From NCBI GenBank assembly GCA_964445305.1, contig CAYUKK010000165.1, positions 1 through 14,607 on the forward strand: a stretch of DNA of 14,607 nucleotides, read 5' to 3'. The notes beneath the pieces were generated by a model. That model saw nothing but the letters and a program-made list of their open reading frames with translations. It was not told where the DNA came from and did no database searches. Below are positions 1 through 6,833 of this stretch, piece by piece. The position numbers and the translations under genes are program-made. The number at the start of each line of letters is the position of its first letter. The stretch's first letter is position 1. Origin of the DNA: CAYUKK01 sp964445305 (lineage in GTDB: Bacteria; Acidobacteriota; Aminicenantia; Aminicenantales; UBA8522).

Positions 1-156
1 CTCGCTGGGGAAACGAGCGGGCTTCGGAATCCCAACCCCGAGCCTGGCCGGGGGTGAACCACGACAGGACTCGTGGGGTGCTTTGATCGGGAATTTCGGG
101 TATATACCCATTTCTTACAAAATTCTCCGTTTTATGGTAAATAAGGAATCCAGGTC
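1..156. other. Leader region with short inverted repeats; possible tail of an upstream gene or structured RNA
   Basis: No gene is assigned here. All three plus-strand frames are open from the window edge for a while (stops at 55-57, 82-84 and 179-181), so the end of an upstream coding sequence is possible, but none of the translations is recognisable. Several short self-complementary stretches lie close together: CTCG at 1-4 with CGAG at 14-17, CCCCG near 36 with CGGGG near 49, CCACGA at 59-64 with TCGTGG at 71-76, and a perfect palindrome at 98-109. This could be the 3' part of a structured RNA or chance in a G+C-rich stretch. I compared it from memory with RNase P RNA, tmRNA, SRP RNA and common riboswitches and found no convincing match. 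An AAGGA ribosome-binding site for the next gene lies at 143-147. Confidence 0.3.
98..109. promoter_or_regulatory. Perfect 12-base palindrome GGGTATATACCC upstream of the envelope cassette
   Basis: GGGTATATACCC is its own reverse complement and lies 48 bases before the flippase start codon. It could be a small operator site or, being followed by CATTTC rather than a T-run, a non-terminating hairpin. A TATATA element is embedded in it, but the only -35-like TTGATC (83-88) is just 12 bases upstream, too close for a standard sigma-70 promoter. The function is unknown. Confidence 0.25.
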
Positions 157-1101
157 ATGCCGCCGAAAAAGAAAACTCTGACCCTGGCGCTCAGAGCCAT
201 TTTTAGCCTCTCCATCCTTGTTTTTCTTCTTACCACGCAGACTTCGGTCCGGGACATCGCAAACAAAATCAAGGAACTCAACCCGGCGTGGCTGGTTGTG
301 TCCTTTTCCCTTCACGCTATCGGACTTTTGATCAGTGCTCTTCGGTGGCAAATACTGGCCAGAGCCCAGGGAGACAACATCCCCTTGGACTTTCTTGCCA
401 AGTCTTATCTGGTTGGCACGTTCTTCAATAACTTCCTGCCCACCCGATTCGGAGGCGACATCGTCCGCATCTGGGATGGCTCGCGCTTCTCCCGGTCGCT
501 GCTCAAATCCTCGGCCATCGTCCTGGTCGAGCGCTTCACGGGCATTGTCGTCCTTTTCCTTTTTGCCCTCTTCGCCTCTCTTTACCGCATGGACATGGCG
601 AGACAGATTCCCGTCATCTGGGTTTCCCTCCTCCTTGGTTTGGCTGGTCTGGCCATGGTCATCGGATTCTTCAGCCCCATGGCGACCGCCGTGCTCCGGA
701 TTATCCCCTCGAAAGGGTTCCTGAAAAAAGTCCGCGACAAAATCCTCCTCTTCAGAAAAACCATCCTTCATTACCGAACGCAAAGAGGCCCCTTCTTTCG
801 GGCCACATTGTGGGCTGTTCTCCTTCAGCTCAACGTCATTATCTACTACTTCTTGATCGGTCAAGCTCTACACCTGAAGATCCACTTCATCGACTATTTC
901 ATCTTCATTCCTATCGTTCTGCTCATCCAGATTATCCCCATCACTATAAACGGCCTGGGACTCCGGGAAGGCTCTTATATCGAAATTTTTAAGTTTTATT
1001 CGATTTCTCCGCAGGCCGCTTTCACGTTCTCGCTCGTCGATGTCGTTTTTGTGCTCGTCCTCGGAATTATCGGCGGCCTCATTTACGTCACCAGAAAATG
1101 A
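157..1101 (+). CDS. Flippase-like integral membrane protein (LPG synthase TM / UPF0104 family)
   Basis: A 314-residue polytopic inner-membrane protein with about seven to eight hydrophobic segments spread over the whole length. The family signature is clear: NNFLPTRFGGDIVR at residues 91-104, VERFTG at 124-129, and a late IPITINGLGLREG segment around residues 260-272. These are conserved in the AglD/MprF-transmembrane-type family (PF03706, TIGR00374), whose members are linked to flipping or handling of glycolipids, lysyl-phosphatidylglycerol or polyprenyl-linked sugars. The substrate cannot be read from the sequence. The soluble lysyltransferase domain of MprF is absent, so this is the stand-alone transmembrane type. 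The ATG at 157 is supported by AAGGA at 143-147. The stop overlaps the next start as ATGA (1098-1101), implying translational coupling with the EnvC-like gene and hence a probable role in envelope assembly or division. That link is inference. Confidence 0.88.
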   Translation: MPPKKKTLTLALRAIFSLSILVFLLTTQTSVRDIANKIKELNPAWLVVSFSLHAIGLLISALRWQILARAQGDNIPLDFLAKSYLVGTFFNNFLPTRFGGDIVRIWDGSRFSRSLLKSSAIVLVERFTGIVVLFLFALFASLYRMDMARQIPVIWVSLLLGLAGLAMVIGFFSPMATAVLRIIPSKGFLKKVRDKILLFRKTILHYRTQRGPFFRATLWAVLLQLNVIIYYFLIGQALHLKIHFIDYFIFIPIVLLIQIIPITINGLGLREGSYIEIFKFYSISPQAAFTFSLVDVVFVLVLGIIGGLIYVTRK

Positions 1102-2264
1102 AGTTTTTGGGGGTTTTCCGAAGGCCGACCCTTTTGCTTTTACTCAGTTTTTCCCATTTCTCTTTGATCTTCGCCTCCCAGGACATTTCTGAGCTGGAAA
1201 AACGCCTGAACAAAATAACCCAAGAAATCCAGGCCCTCGAATCAAAGATCAAGGCGGAAAGGAAAAAAGAAGCCACGCTCCTTTCTCAGCTTGACGAAAT
1301 ATCCTGGAAGAAAGGATTGATCCGAGCCGAAATCATCCGTCTTTCTCTCCAGATGGAGAAAACGAATGGGGAGCTGGCCTCGCTGAGAAATGATATCGAC
1401 CTCCTCAAGCGAAAAGTCGAAAGCGAGCAGCGGGCCATGGAAAAAACTCTGGTCACTCTCTATAAATACGGAAAATTCGACTTCCTCCAGTTCCTTCTTG
1501 AAACGGGGAACATGAGTGCTATCCTCACCGAAAGCAAACATCTGTCCTATTTGGCTTCCCATCAAAAGAAAGTGATTGCCGATTTTTTGAAGGCGATGTC
1601 CGAGCTCAAAACGGCCGAGCTCGCCCAAGAAAACAAAAGAAAAGAAATTGCTCAGTTCCTTGAGGAGGCAGCGGAAAAGAAGCGCCAGCTGGAAGCTCAA
1701 GAGGCGGAAAACAAAGCGTTCATCCAGAACGTTCAACGAAACAAGAGAATCTACGAGCAGGCGTTGCAGGAACAGCGCGACCGAGCTGAACAACTCCAGT
1801 CCTTGATGAAGCGATTGGAGGCCGAAGAGCTTGTCCTCCCTTTCCGATTCATCCCCTTTTATGAAAAAAAGGGCAAGCTCCCGTGGCCGATTTCGGGCAA
1901 AATCCTAACTCGATTCGGGCTGGAGCGCCACCCTCAGTTCAACACCATCACCATGAATAACGGCATTGAGATTTCCCCTTCGCCAGGAAATTCCATTGTC
2001 AATGCCATCCATCCCGGCAAGGTCATTTTTGCCGACTACTTCCAGGGATATGGCAACCTGATGATCATTGACCACGGGCTCAACTATTATTCTCTCTACG
2101 GTCATTGCGCGGAGTTCCTGGTCGAAAAGGGGAGTCTCGTCAGGGAGGGCCAGCCCATCGCCCTGGTTGGCGACTCCGGTTCGCTCAAAGGCGTGTGCCT
2201 CTATTTCGAAATCCGGTTCAAATCCAAGCCCCTCGATCCCTTGCAATGGCTAAAGAAAAGATGA
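1098..2264 (+). CDS. envC: EnvC-like murein hydrolase activator (coiled coil plus degenerate LytM/M23 domain)
   Basis: A 388-residue protein. An N-terminal signal peptide or anchor (hydrophobic core about residues 11-25) is followed by a long Lys/Glu-rich coiled coil (about 28-240) and a C-terminal LytM/peptidase M23 domain (about 262-388) ending in a DPLQWL motif, the same order as E. coli EnvC. Known EnvC is periplasmic, is recruited by FtsEX and activates septal amidases without cutting peptidoglycan itself. The zinc-binding residues of active LytM enzymes are lost: the HxGxD position reads NNGIE (N287, E291) and the HLHFE position reads CLYFE (C367, Y369), while H336 of the YxH motif remains. 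It should therefore be non-catalytic, as EnvC is. There is no strong Shine-Dalgarno sequence; the start overlaps the flippase stop by 4 bases, so coupling is likely. No ftsE, ftsX or amidase gene is in view. A stand-alone M23 peptidase is unlikely given the lost ligands. Confidence 0.88.
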   Translation: MKFLGVFRRPTLLLLLSFSHFSLIFASQDISELEKRLNKITQEIQALESKIKAERKKEATLLSQLDEISWKKGLIRAEIIRLSLQMEKTNGELASLRNDIDLLKRKVESEQRAMEKTLVTLYKYGKFDFLQFLLETGNMSAILTESKHLSYLASHQKKVIADFLKAMSELKTAELAQENKRKEIAQFLEEAAEKKRQLEAQEAENKAFIQNVQRNKRIYEQALQEQRDRAEQLQSLMKRLEAEELVLPFRFIPFYEKKGKLPWPISGKILTRFGLERHPQFNTITMNNGIEISPSPGNSIVNAIHPGKVIFADYFQGYGNLMIIDHGLNYYSLYGHCAEFLVEKGSLVREGQPIALVGDSGSLKGVCLYFEIRFKSKPLDPLQWLKKR

Positions 2265-2296
2265 TAGAATAAAAAAACAATTTATGAGTTAGGTTC

Positions 2297-3433
2297 GTGA
2301 AAAAAATAAGACTTCTTTTCGTTGGCGTTCTCGTCCTCTTGCCTTTCTTTGTGCTCGTAGAGGACGGCTCCCTAAGACAGATCTCTCGCCCCTCTTCGCC
2401 TCCCAAGCAACTTCATCTCTTAGAAGCCGTCTTCCGTCATGTTCGGAATGATTACATCCAAGAAGTTGACCCGAACAAAGTCATCGAAGGCTCTTTCCGG
2501 GGGCTGGTCAATTCTCTGGACAATTGCTCAGGCTATCTGGACAGGCAAACAACAGCTCGCTACCTGGCTCAAAAGGAAAACATCGTTGCCGAAACCGGCC
2601 TGATTCTTTTTAAAAAACCGGGCGCCTTCCTGGCCGTCGTTGGCCTCCACGAGGACTCGCCTGCTCTCGAAGCTGGACTACAGATTGGAGATGTGATTAC
2701 AGAAATCAACAGGCAATCGACCTCATCCATGAGCCTGACGGAGGCCAACGTCATTCTCCGAGGAACGGAAGGAGAGCCAGTTGAGCTGAAGGTCCTCCGG
2801 GATGAGAAAACGCTGGAAATCAAAATCGAAAGAGCCCGGTTGAAAGCTGAGCGAGCGTCCTATTCTGAGGAAAAAGAGGTTGGAGGTATCCTCAAGGTTT
2901 TCCGGCTTTCGCCTCCGTTATTGACCGAGCTCAAGACCGGGATTCTGCCGCGTCTTAGATCCCTCGACAAACCCCTCATCATCGACCTCCGCACCTGCCC
3001 AGAGGGCACTTTCGAAGAAGCCCGCCAACTCATCAATCTTTTCCTCAAAACAGAACCCATCGGATACCTGGAAAAGGCCGGTGGAAAAAGGGAAGCCCTC
3101 GCTGCTTCTGAAGACCCTCTTCTTCCCGACACACCATTGCTGGTCTGGGTCAGCCAAGCGACGTTGGGTCCTGCTGAGGCGGTGGCCGCTGTCCTCAAGG
3201 AGAATGGAAGGGCGAAGGTCATCGGAGTTCCCACTCCTGGCCTAGCCGGGCAAAATGGCTTTTTCCCGCTACCGGACGGCACCTCCCTCCTTCTCACTTC
3301 TGGAGTTTTCTCCCTTCGTTCCGGAGCCCAAGTATGGGGACGGGGTGTCGAACCAGATGTTCTTGTGGAAAGGGAGGATTTGAGCTCGAGCGCATATTTG
3401 AAAAAATCGAAAAGCCTGCTTTCCGCGCCGTGA
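2297..3433 (+). CDS. S41-family (CtpA-like) protein with PDZ domain; catalytic dyad apparently lost
   Basis: A 378-residue protein with a GTG start at 2297 and a weak upstream TTAGG. Architecture: an N-terminal hydrophobic signal or anchor (residues 5-21), a helical N-terminal segment ending in NCSGYLD (76-82, equivalent to the family's DPYS.YL motif), a PDZ domain (about 97-175, with GLQIGDVI) and an S41 core (about 195-355). Active C-terminal processing proteases use a Ser in the ASASE motif and a Lys 25 residues later in TFGKG. The aligned motifs here read TLGPAE and PTPGLAG, putting Gly-291 at the Ser position and Leu-316 at the Lys position, exactly 25 apart. It is therefore predicted to be proteolytically inactive, perhaps a PDZ-based peptide-binding scaffold. 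It lies 32 bases after envC and 3 bases before the YibQ-like gene, a neighbourhood where proteobacteria have ctpA. The reading frame is intact with normal codon use, so it is not a decayed gene. Confidence 0.85.
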   Translation: MKKIRLLFVGVLVLLPFFVLVEDGSLRQISRPSSPPKQLHLLEAVFRHVRNDYIQEVDPNKVIEGSFRGLVNSLDNCSGYLDRQTTARYLAQKENIVAETGLILFKKPGAFLAVVGLHEDSPALEAGLQIGDVITEINRQSTSSMSLTEANVILRGTEGEPVELKVLRDEKTLEIKIERARLKAERASYSEEKEVGGILKVFRLSPPLLTELKTGILPRLRSLDKPLIIDLRTCPEGTFEEARQLINLFLKTEPIGYLEKAGGKREALAASEDPLLPDTPLLVWVSQATLGPAEAVAAVLKENGRAKVIGVPTPGLAGQNGFFPLPDGTSLLLTSGVFSLRSGAQVWGRGVEPDVLVEREDLSSSAYLKKSKSLLSAP

Positions 3434-3436
3434 TCG

Positions 3437-4609
3437 ATGGACGGAGGTCCAACCCCTGAGAAGAAAAGAATCGATTCCTACCTTCGTCGTCTTTATTTGA
3501 CCTTCCTCTCGCTGGCGGTCATTTCCCTGCTTGGATTGGATTATATCAACCTGCGGAAAGGAGATAGCTCTTTTTTCTTTTCCGCACTCCGCCCCCCTCC
3601 CAAAACGACGACACGGCCAAAGCCGCTCGAAGAGATGGCCCGTTCTTTGCTTACTAAACACAACGTTCCTGAATCAGCCATCGAGTCCGGCGAGGGAGAT
3701 TCTGGAATTCGCCAGATCGTTGTCCGAGTCCCCCTTGATTCTTATGCTGCTTTTGCTTCTGAACTCGAAAGGGACCTGCTTAATCTGGGAACTGACGTGT
3801 CCAAGGAAGAAAAAAAGGGTGAGACAGAGATAACCTACTCATGGCGGGTCAGGAAGAAGGGGAGAGGCGAGCTATCCCTTCTCTTTAGATGCGCTTACCC
3901 TGAACCTCCAGAAAAGGAAGTCAGTTCGGTTCCACAACCGGCCCAGAGCAAGGTGGCCATCATCATCGATGATATGGGCTTCAGCCTCGAAGCTCTCGAC
4001 CTACTCGTCGGCCTGAACATTCCCCTCACGGTGGCCATCCTTCCCTTGAGTCCGTATGCGCGCGAGACAGCTACGGTGGCTCACCAGAAGGGGCTGGAGG
4101 TCATGCTCCATCTTCCCTGCGAATCTCTCAATCATCAGGAAGAAAATGATGGGAGTCCGAGCTGCATCCGGTCAGACATGGGGGAGGAGGAGATCCGGAC
4201 CATGACGGAGGATTTCCTGGCCAGAGTTCCGTTCATCAAGGGGGTCAACAATCACATGGGCTCGAAGATCACCCAGGAGCCGTCGGCCATGCGGCCCATC
4301 CTTGAGGTAATCGCCGAGCGCCAACTTTACTTCGTCGATAGTCGAACGACGGGCAATTCCATTGCTTTCGATTTATCAAAACGGATGGGCATCCGGTCTG
4401 CCTTTCGCCACGTCTTTCTGGACACTTCAGTGGATGTCAATTTTTCCAAGCAAAAACTCATCGAGCTTCTTAAGCTGGCCCGGAAGATGGGGACCGCGGT
4501 GGGCATAGGCCATCCCTTCCCCGAAACTTTCCTCGCTCTTAAGGAGAGCCTCCCTCTCTTTCATGAATTCGAGGTCGAACCCGTTTTTGCCTCTCAGGCG
4601 GTCCGGTGA
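3437..4609 (+). CDS. Divergent polysaccharide deacetylase family protein (YibQ-like)
   Basis: A 390-residue protein. A short basic N-terminus and one membrane segment (about residues 19-38) are followed by a linker and small alpha/beta region (about 60-155), and then the NodB-fold divergent polysaccharide deacetylase domain (PF04748) from about 172 to 390. Diagnostic motifs are AIIIDDMG (174-181), HLP (225-227), NNHMGSK (271-277), YFVDS (298-302) and GIGHP (356-360), which follow E. coli YibQ closely. D178, D179, H225, H273 and H359 are the likely metal or active-site residues. The family function is not well established; a periplasmic peptidoglycan or glycan deacetylase is assumed. The gene begins 3 bases after the S41 stop with no visible Shine-Dalgarno sequence, so translation is probably coupled. 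The envC-S41-yibQ order matches the neighbourhood in many proteobacteria. The extra 170 residues before the catalytic domain make it longer than E. coli YibQ. Confidence 0.88.
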   Translation: MDGGPTPEKKRIDSYLRRLYLTFLSLAVISLLGLDYINLRKGDSSFFFSALRPPPKTTTRPKPLEEMARSLLTKHNVPESAIESGEGDSGIRQIVVRVPLDSYAAFASELERDLLNLGTDVSKEEKKGETEITYSWRVRKKGRGELSLLFRCAYPEPPEKEVSSVPQPAQSKVAIIIDDMGFSLEALDLLVGLNIPLTVAILPLSPYARETATVAHQKGLEVMLHLPCESLNHQEENDGSPSCIRSDMGEEEIRTMTEDFLARVPFIKGVNNHMGSKITQEPSAMRPILEVIAERQLYFVDSRTTGNSIAFDLSKRMGIRSAFRHVFLDTSVDVNFSKQKLIELLKLARKMGTAVGIGHPFPETFLALKESLPLFHEFEVEPVFASQAVR

Positions 4610-4652
4610 GGAAAGACAAGGAATCCCCTGCCCCCTCAGGAGAAAATCAGCA

Positions 4653-4681
4653 TTGAATAAATATCGACCGTCCGTTATAGT
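4653..4681 (+). promoter_or_regulatory. Predicted sigma-70 promoter for the lipoprotein / arginine decarboxylase unit
   Basis: TTGAAT (4653-4658) and TATAGT (4676-4681) are separated by exactly 17 bases, in the 96-base gap after the YibQ-like gene. A transcript would start near 4688, leaving a short leader with GGAGGA at 4695-4700 before the ATG at 4706. Four of six and five of six positions match the consensus. Confidence 0.55.
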
Positions 4682-4705
4682 AAAGATGAGAAACGGAGGA
4701 TAGAA

Positions 4706-5257
4706 ATGAGAAAAAAAGTGGCTCCCCTGATGCTTACGGCAGTTCTTTTGTCCCTCGTCTGGCTTCCTGCCTGTAAATCCACTTCGCCCGAGGAGCTGAA
4801 GAATTCCGTGGAAATCGTCGATATCGAAACGAAATGGGTAGCTAAGGCCTACCAGCCCTGGCCTCCCAAGCTTATCCTCGTACCCGCCATCTCCTTCCGC
4901 GTTAAGAATGTCTCTTCCAAACCTCTCAACTATCTCAACTTCAACGCCATCTTCAAGTTCAAGGACGAAAAAGAGAACCTTGGAGATAATTTCCTGGCCG
5001 CTATCCGGAAAGAGCCTGTCTTGCCTGGCGAGATGAGTCCCGTGATCACTCTCAAGAGCAATTTTGGCGTCGAGGGCAAGACCCTGGCCTCTTTCAAAGA
5101 CAACCCCCAGTGGAGGCCTGTCGTCTGCCGGCTTTTCATCCAATCCAAGGGCTCACCGCACATCTTCCTCGGGGAATACGACATCTCCCGCACCATCGAC
5201 TTCAAGGAGCCTGAGCCTGTCGGCATGGAGAAAAAGCAAGGCCAGAAGAATCCTTGA
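4706..5257 (+). CDS. Predicted lipoprotein of unknown function
   Basis: A 183-residue protein that I do not recognise. The N-terminus is a classical lipoprotein signal: basic MRKK, a hydrophobic stretch, then a lipobox LPAC with the lipidated Cys at residue 23. The mature part (about 160 residues) is rich in beta-strand-like alternation and has a segment of the type F.VKNVSSKPLNYLNFNA, which resembles the FxLYD/LEA14-like or DUF2393-like small beta-sandwich domains found in exported proteins. This is only a resemblance. The start is well supported by GGAGGA at 4695-4700, six bases before the ATG. It stands first in a two-gene unit, 14 bases before the arginine decarboxylase, with its own predicted promoter. 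No functional link to the decarboxylase is evident; shared transcription may be the only connection. Confidence 0.8.
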   Translation: MRKKVAPLMLTAVLLSLVWLPACKSTSPEELKNSVEIVDIETKWVAKAYQPWPPKLILVPAISFRVKNVSSKPLNYLNFNAIFKFKDEKENLGDNFLAAIRKEPVLPGEMSPVITLKSNFGVEGKTLASFKDNPQWRPVVCRLFIQSKGSPHIFLGEYDISRTIDFKEPEPVGMEKKQGQKNP

Positions 5258-5271
5258 GCCGAAGGTAATTC

Positions 5272-5829
5272 ATGAAGACCATCATTCCCTCTTGCCTGTT
5301 TCTGACCAAAGGCCGCGGCCAGCACAAGGAGAAGCTGGCCAGCTTCGAGCAGGCGCTCCGCGACGCCGGCATTGCGCCGTTCAACCTGGTCAAGACGTCG
5401 AGCATCTTTCCTCCTCACTGCAAGCTCATTTCCCGAGAAGAGGGCCTGAAATCTCTCCGGCCGGGGCAGATTGTCTTCCTCGTGATGAGCGAAAACTCGA
5501 CCAACGAAGCCCACCGGCTCATTTCTGCTTCCGTGGGCCTGGCCATCCCCAACAACCCTGTCCATTACGGATACCTCTCCGAACACCACAGCTTTGGCCA
5601 GAGCGAGAAGGAGGCCGGACTCTACGCCGAGCAGCTGGCGGCCTACATGCTGGCCACCACGCTGGGGAAGAATTTCGACATCAACCAGATCTGGACTGAG
5701 GAGAAAAAGGAGCAGACCTATCGCATCGCCGAAGACTTGTTCGTCAGAACACGTAGCATAACCCAGACCACCAAGGGAGAGAAGGGACTCTGGACAACTG
5801 CCCTGGCGGCGGCCGTTTTTATTTCTTGA
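5272..5829 (+). CDS. pdaD: Pyruvoyl-dependent arginine decarboxylase
   Basis: A 185-residue cytoplasmic enzyme that converts arginine to agmatine and CO2 for polyamine synthesis or acid and energy metabolism. The family makes a protein-bound pyruvoyl cofactor by self-cleavage at a Ser-Ser bond. The site is intact here as KTSSIFPP with cleavage expected between Ser-43 and Ser-44, giving a beta chain of about 43 residues and an alpha chain of about 142. Other family hallmarks are LRPGQIVFLVMSE (62-74), GYLSEHHSFG (100-109, where Glu-104 probably matches the catalytic Glu of the archaeal enzyme) and a GLWTTALAAAVF C-terminus. The length is close to archaeal and bacterial homologues. The start has GAAGG at 5261-5265. 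It follows the lipoprotein by 14 bases and converges on the SurA-like gene with a 29-base gap. No agmatinase or agmatine deiminase is in view, so the fate of agmatine is unknown. Confidence 0.93.
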   Translation: MKTIIPSCLFLTKGRGQHKEKLASFEQALRDAGIAPFNLVKTSSIFPPHCKLISREEGLKSLRPGQIVFLVMSENSTNEAHRLISASVGLAIPNNPVHYGYLSEHHSFGQSEKEAGLYAEQLAAYMLATTLGKNFDINQIWTEEKKEQTYRIAEDLFVRTRSITQTTKGEKGLWTTALAAAVFIS

Positions 5830-5858
5830 ATGGTTGAGGCAGCCTCGAGGGCTCCGAC

Positions 5859-6833
5859 CTAAAAGTTGAGGGGGTTGGGTTTGAGGATCTTGATATAGCT
5901 TTTCTCCCTGATTTGCTTGAGGAATTCCCTCAGCTTGACGGACCGCTTCTGGGCGAATATTTTCTCCTCAATCTCCTGCTTGACTTCTTCGAAAGACCTG
6001 AGCCGACTATCCTTTTTCTCTTCCAGCTTCACCAAGTACCATCCTCCTCTTGCCTCCAACCAAGGTGTCAGCTCACCTGGCTTCAGTTTGGCCACCGCAT
6101 CCTGAATCGTTCTGTCCAGCTCGCCCTTCTTGAACGTCCCCAGGTCGCCCTTATTTTCTCGCAGCGGACTGTCCGCATATTCGCCCGCCAGTTGACTGAA
6201 ATCCTCCCCAGCCCTGAGCTTCGCCTCGACCTCTCTCCGGAGAGACTGGATTTCCTCCCTGTCCCTGTGCTCAGAGGAAAAATAGATGGCCCGGATTGTG
6301 TATTGCTCTGGCTCAATAAACTCTTCAGGATGGCCCTTGTAATAGTTAACGATTTCTGAATCGTCGAGGACAAGGCTGCGGTCAACTTCAGTGAAGATGA
6401 GGGCCTGCCGCAAAAAATTTTCTTCGAGCTGTTTGAGCCACTGCTCATAATCTATGCCTTGCCGGGAAAGCTCATAGCGGAGCTGTTCATCAGACTCGAT
6501 TTCGTTTTCCTTCTTAATCCTTTCGACAGCATCCTTCACTTGTTCGCTGACGTTGAGCTGTTTTTGCCTGGCTAATTGGAGGAGGAGCAGCTCGGTGATC
6601 ATATTATCGAGGATTTCTCCTTTGAGACGATCATATTGCTTCTCAAATTCTTCCCCCTGCAACTGGGACCGGAGCATCTGATAGAGAGAGTCGTGATACT
6701 GTTTGACTTGGGAAAGGGTAATGATGTCGTCATTGACGATGGCGACGATTTCTTCAATGACCTCCCCCGCTTCCATCCCCAAAAAGCCGGCGAGAAGGAG
6801 AAGGAAGGCAGCCAGTCTCCTCCCGAGCTTCAT
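5859..6833 (-). CDS. SurA-like periplasmic chaperone with one parvulin domain
   Basis: A 324-residue protein. The chosen start is the ATG at 6833-6831, which overlaps the upstream stop as ATGA and gives a clean signal peptide (MKLGRR, hydrophobic core, probable cleavage after MEA near residue 22). An upstream in-frame ATG at 6992 would add 53 residues lying wholly inside the preceding gene and bury the signal peptide. The mature protein has a SurA N-terminal helical domain (about 24-165, beginning with EEIVAIVNDDIIT), one parvulin/PPIC domain (about 176-273, with GGDLG-like KGDLGTF) and a C-terminal helix (about 278-324). Such proteins escort outer-membrane proteins across the periplasm. Two active parvulin histidines appear to be replaced (Ala-182 in RAIYF, Tyr-266 in GGWYLVKL), so chaperone activity without isomerase activity is likely. 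E. coli SurA has two parvulin domains; this has one. It is the last gene of the mfd unit. Confidence 0.87.
   Translation of the reverse strand: MKLGRRLAAFLLLLAGFLGMEAGEVIEEIVAIVNDDIITLSQVKQYHDSLYQMLRSQLQGEEFEKQYDRLKGEILDNMITELLLLQLARQKQLNVSEQVKDAVERIKKENEIESDEQLRYELSRQGIDYEQWLKQLEENFLRQALIFTEVDRSLVLDDSEIVNYYKGHPEEFIEPEQYTIRAIYFSSEHRDREEIQSLRREVEAKLRAGEDFSQLAGEYADSPLRENKGDLGTFKKGELDRTIQDAVAKLKPGELTPWLEARGGWYLVKLEEKKDSRLRSFEEVKQEIEEKIFAQKRSVKLREFLKQIREKSYIKILKPNPLNF

Noticed and set aside
83..106. TTGATC plus TATATA as a promoter for the flippase gene
   Set aside because: Only 12 bases separate the boxes, too short for sigma-70; the TATATA is better explained as part of the GGGTATATACCC palindrome.
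4427..5143. Long minus-strand open frame antisense to the YibQ-like gene end and the lipoprotein
   Set aside because: It covers two well-supported plus-strand genes and the promoter between them; the translation has no motif and looks like a shadow.
5841..5853. AGCC-TCGAG-GGCT hairpin between the convergent decarboxylase and SurA-like genes as a bidirectional terminator
   Set aside because: The stem is only four base pairs and there is no adequate T-run on either side, although a terminator in this 29-base gap would make sense.
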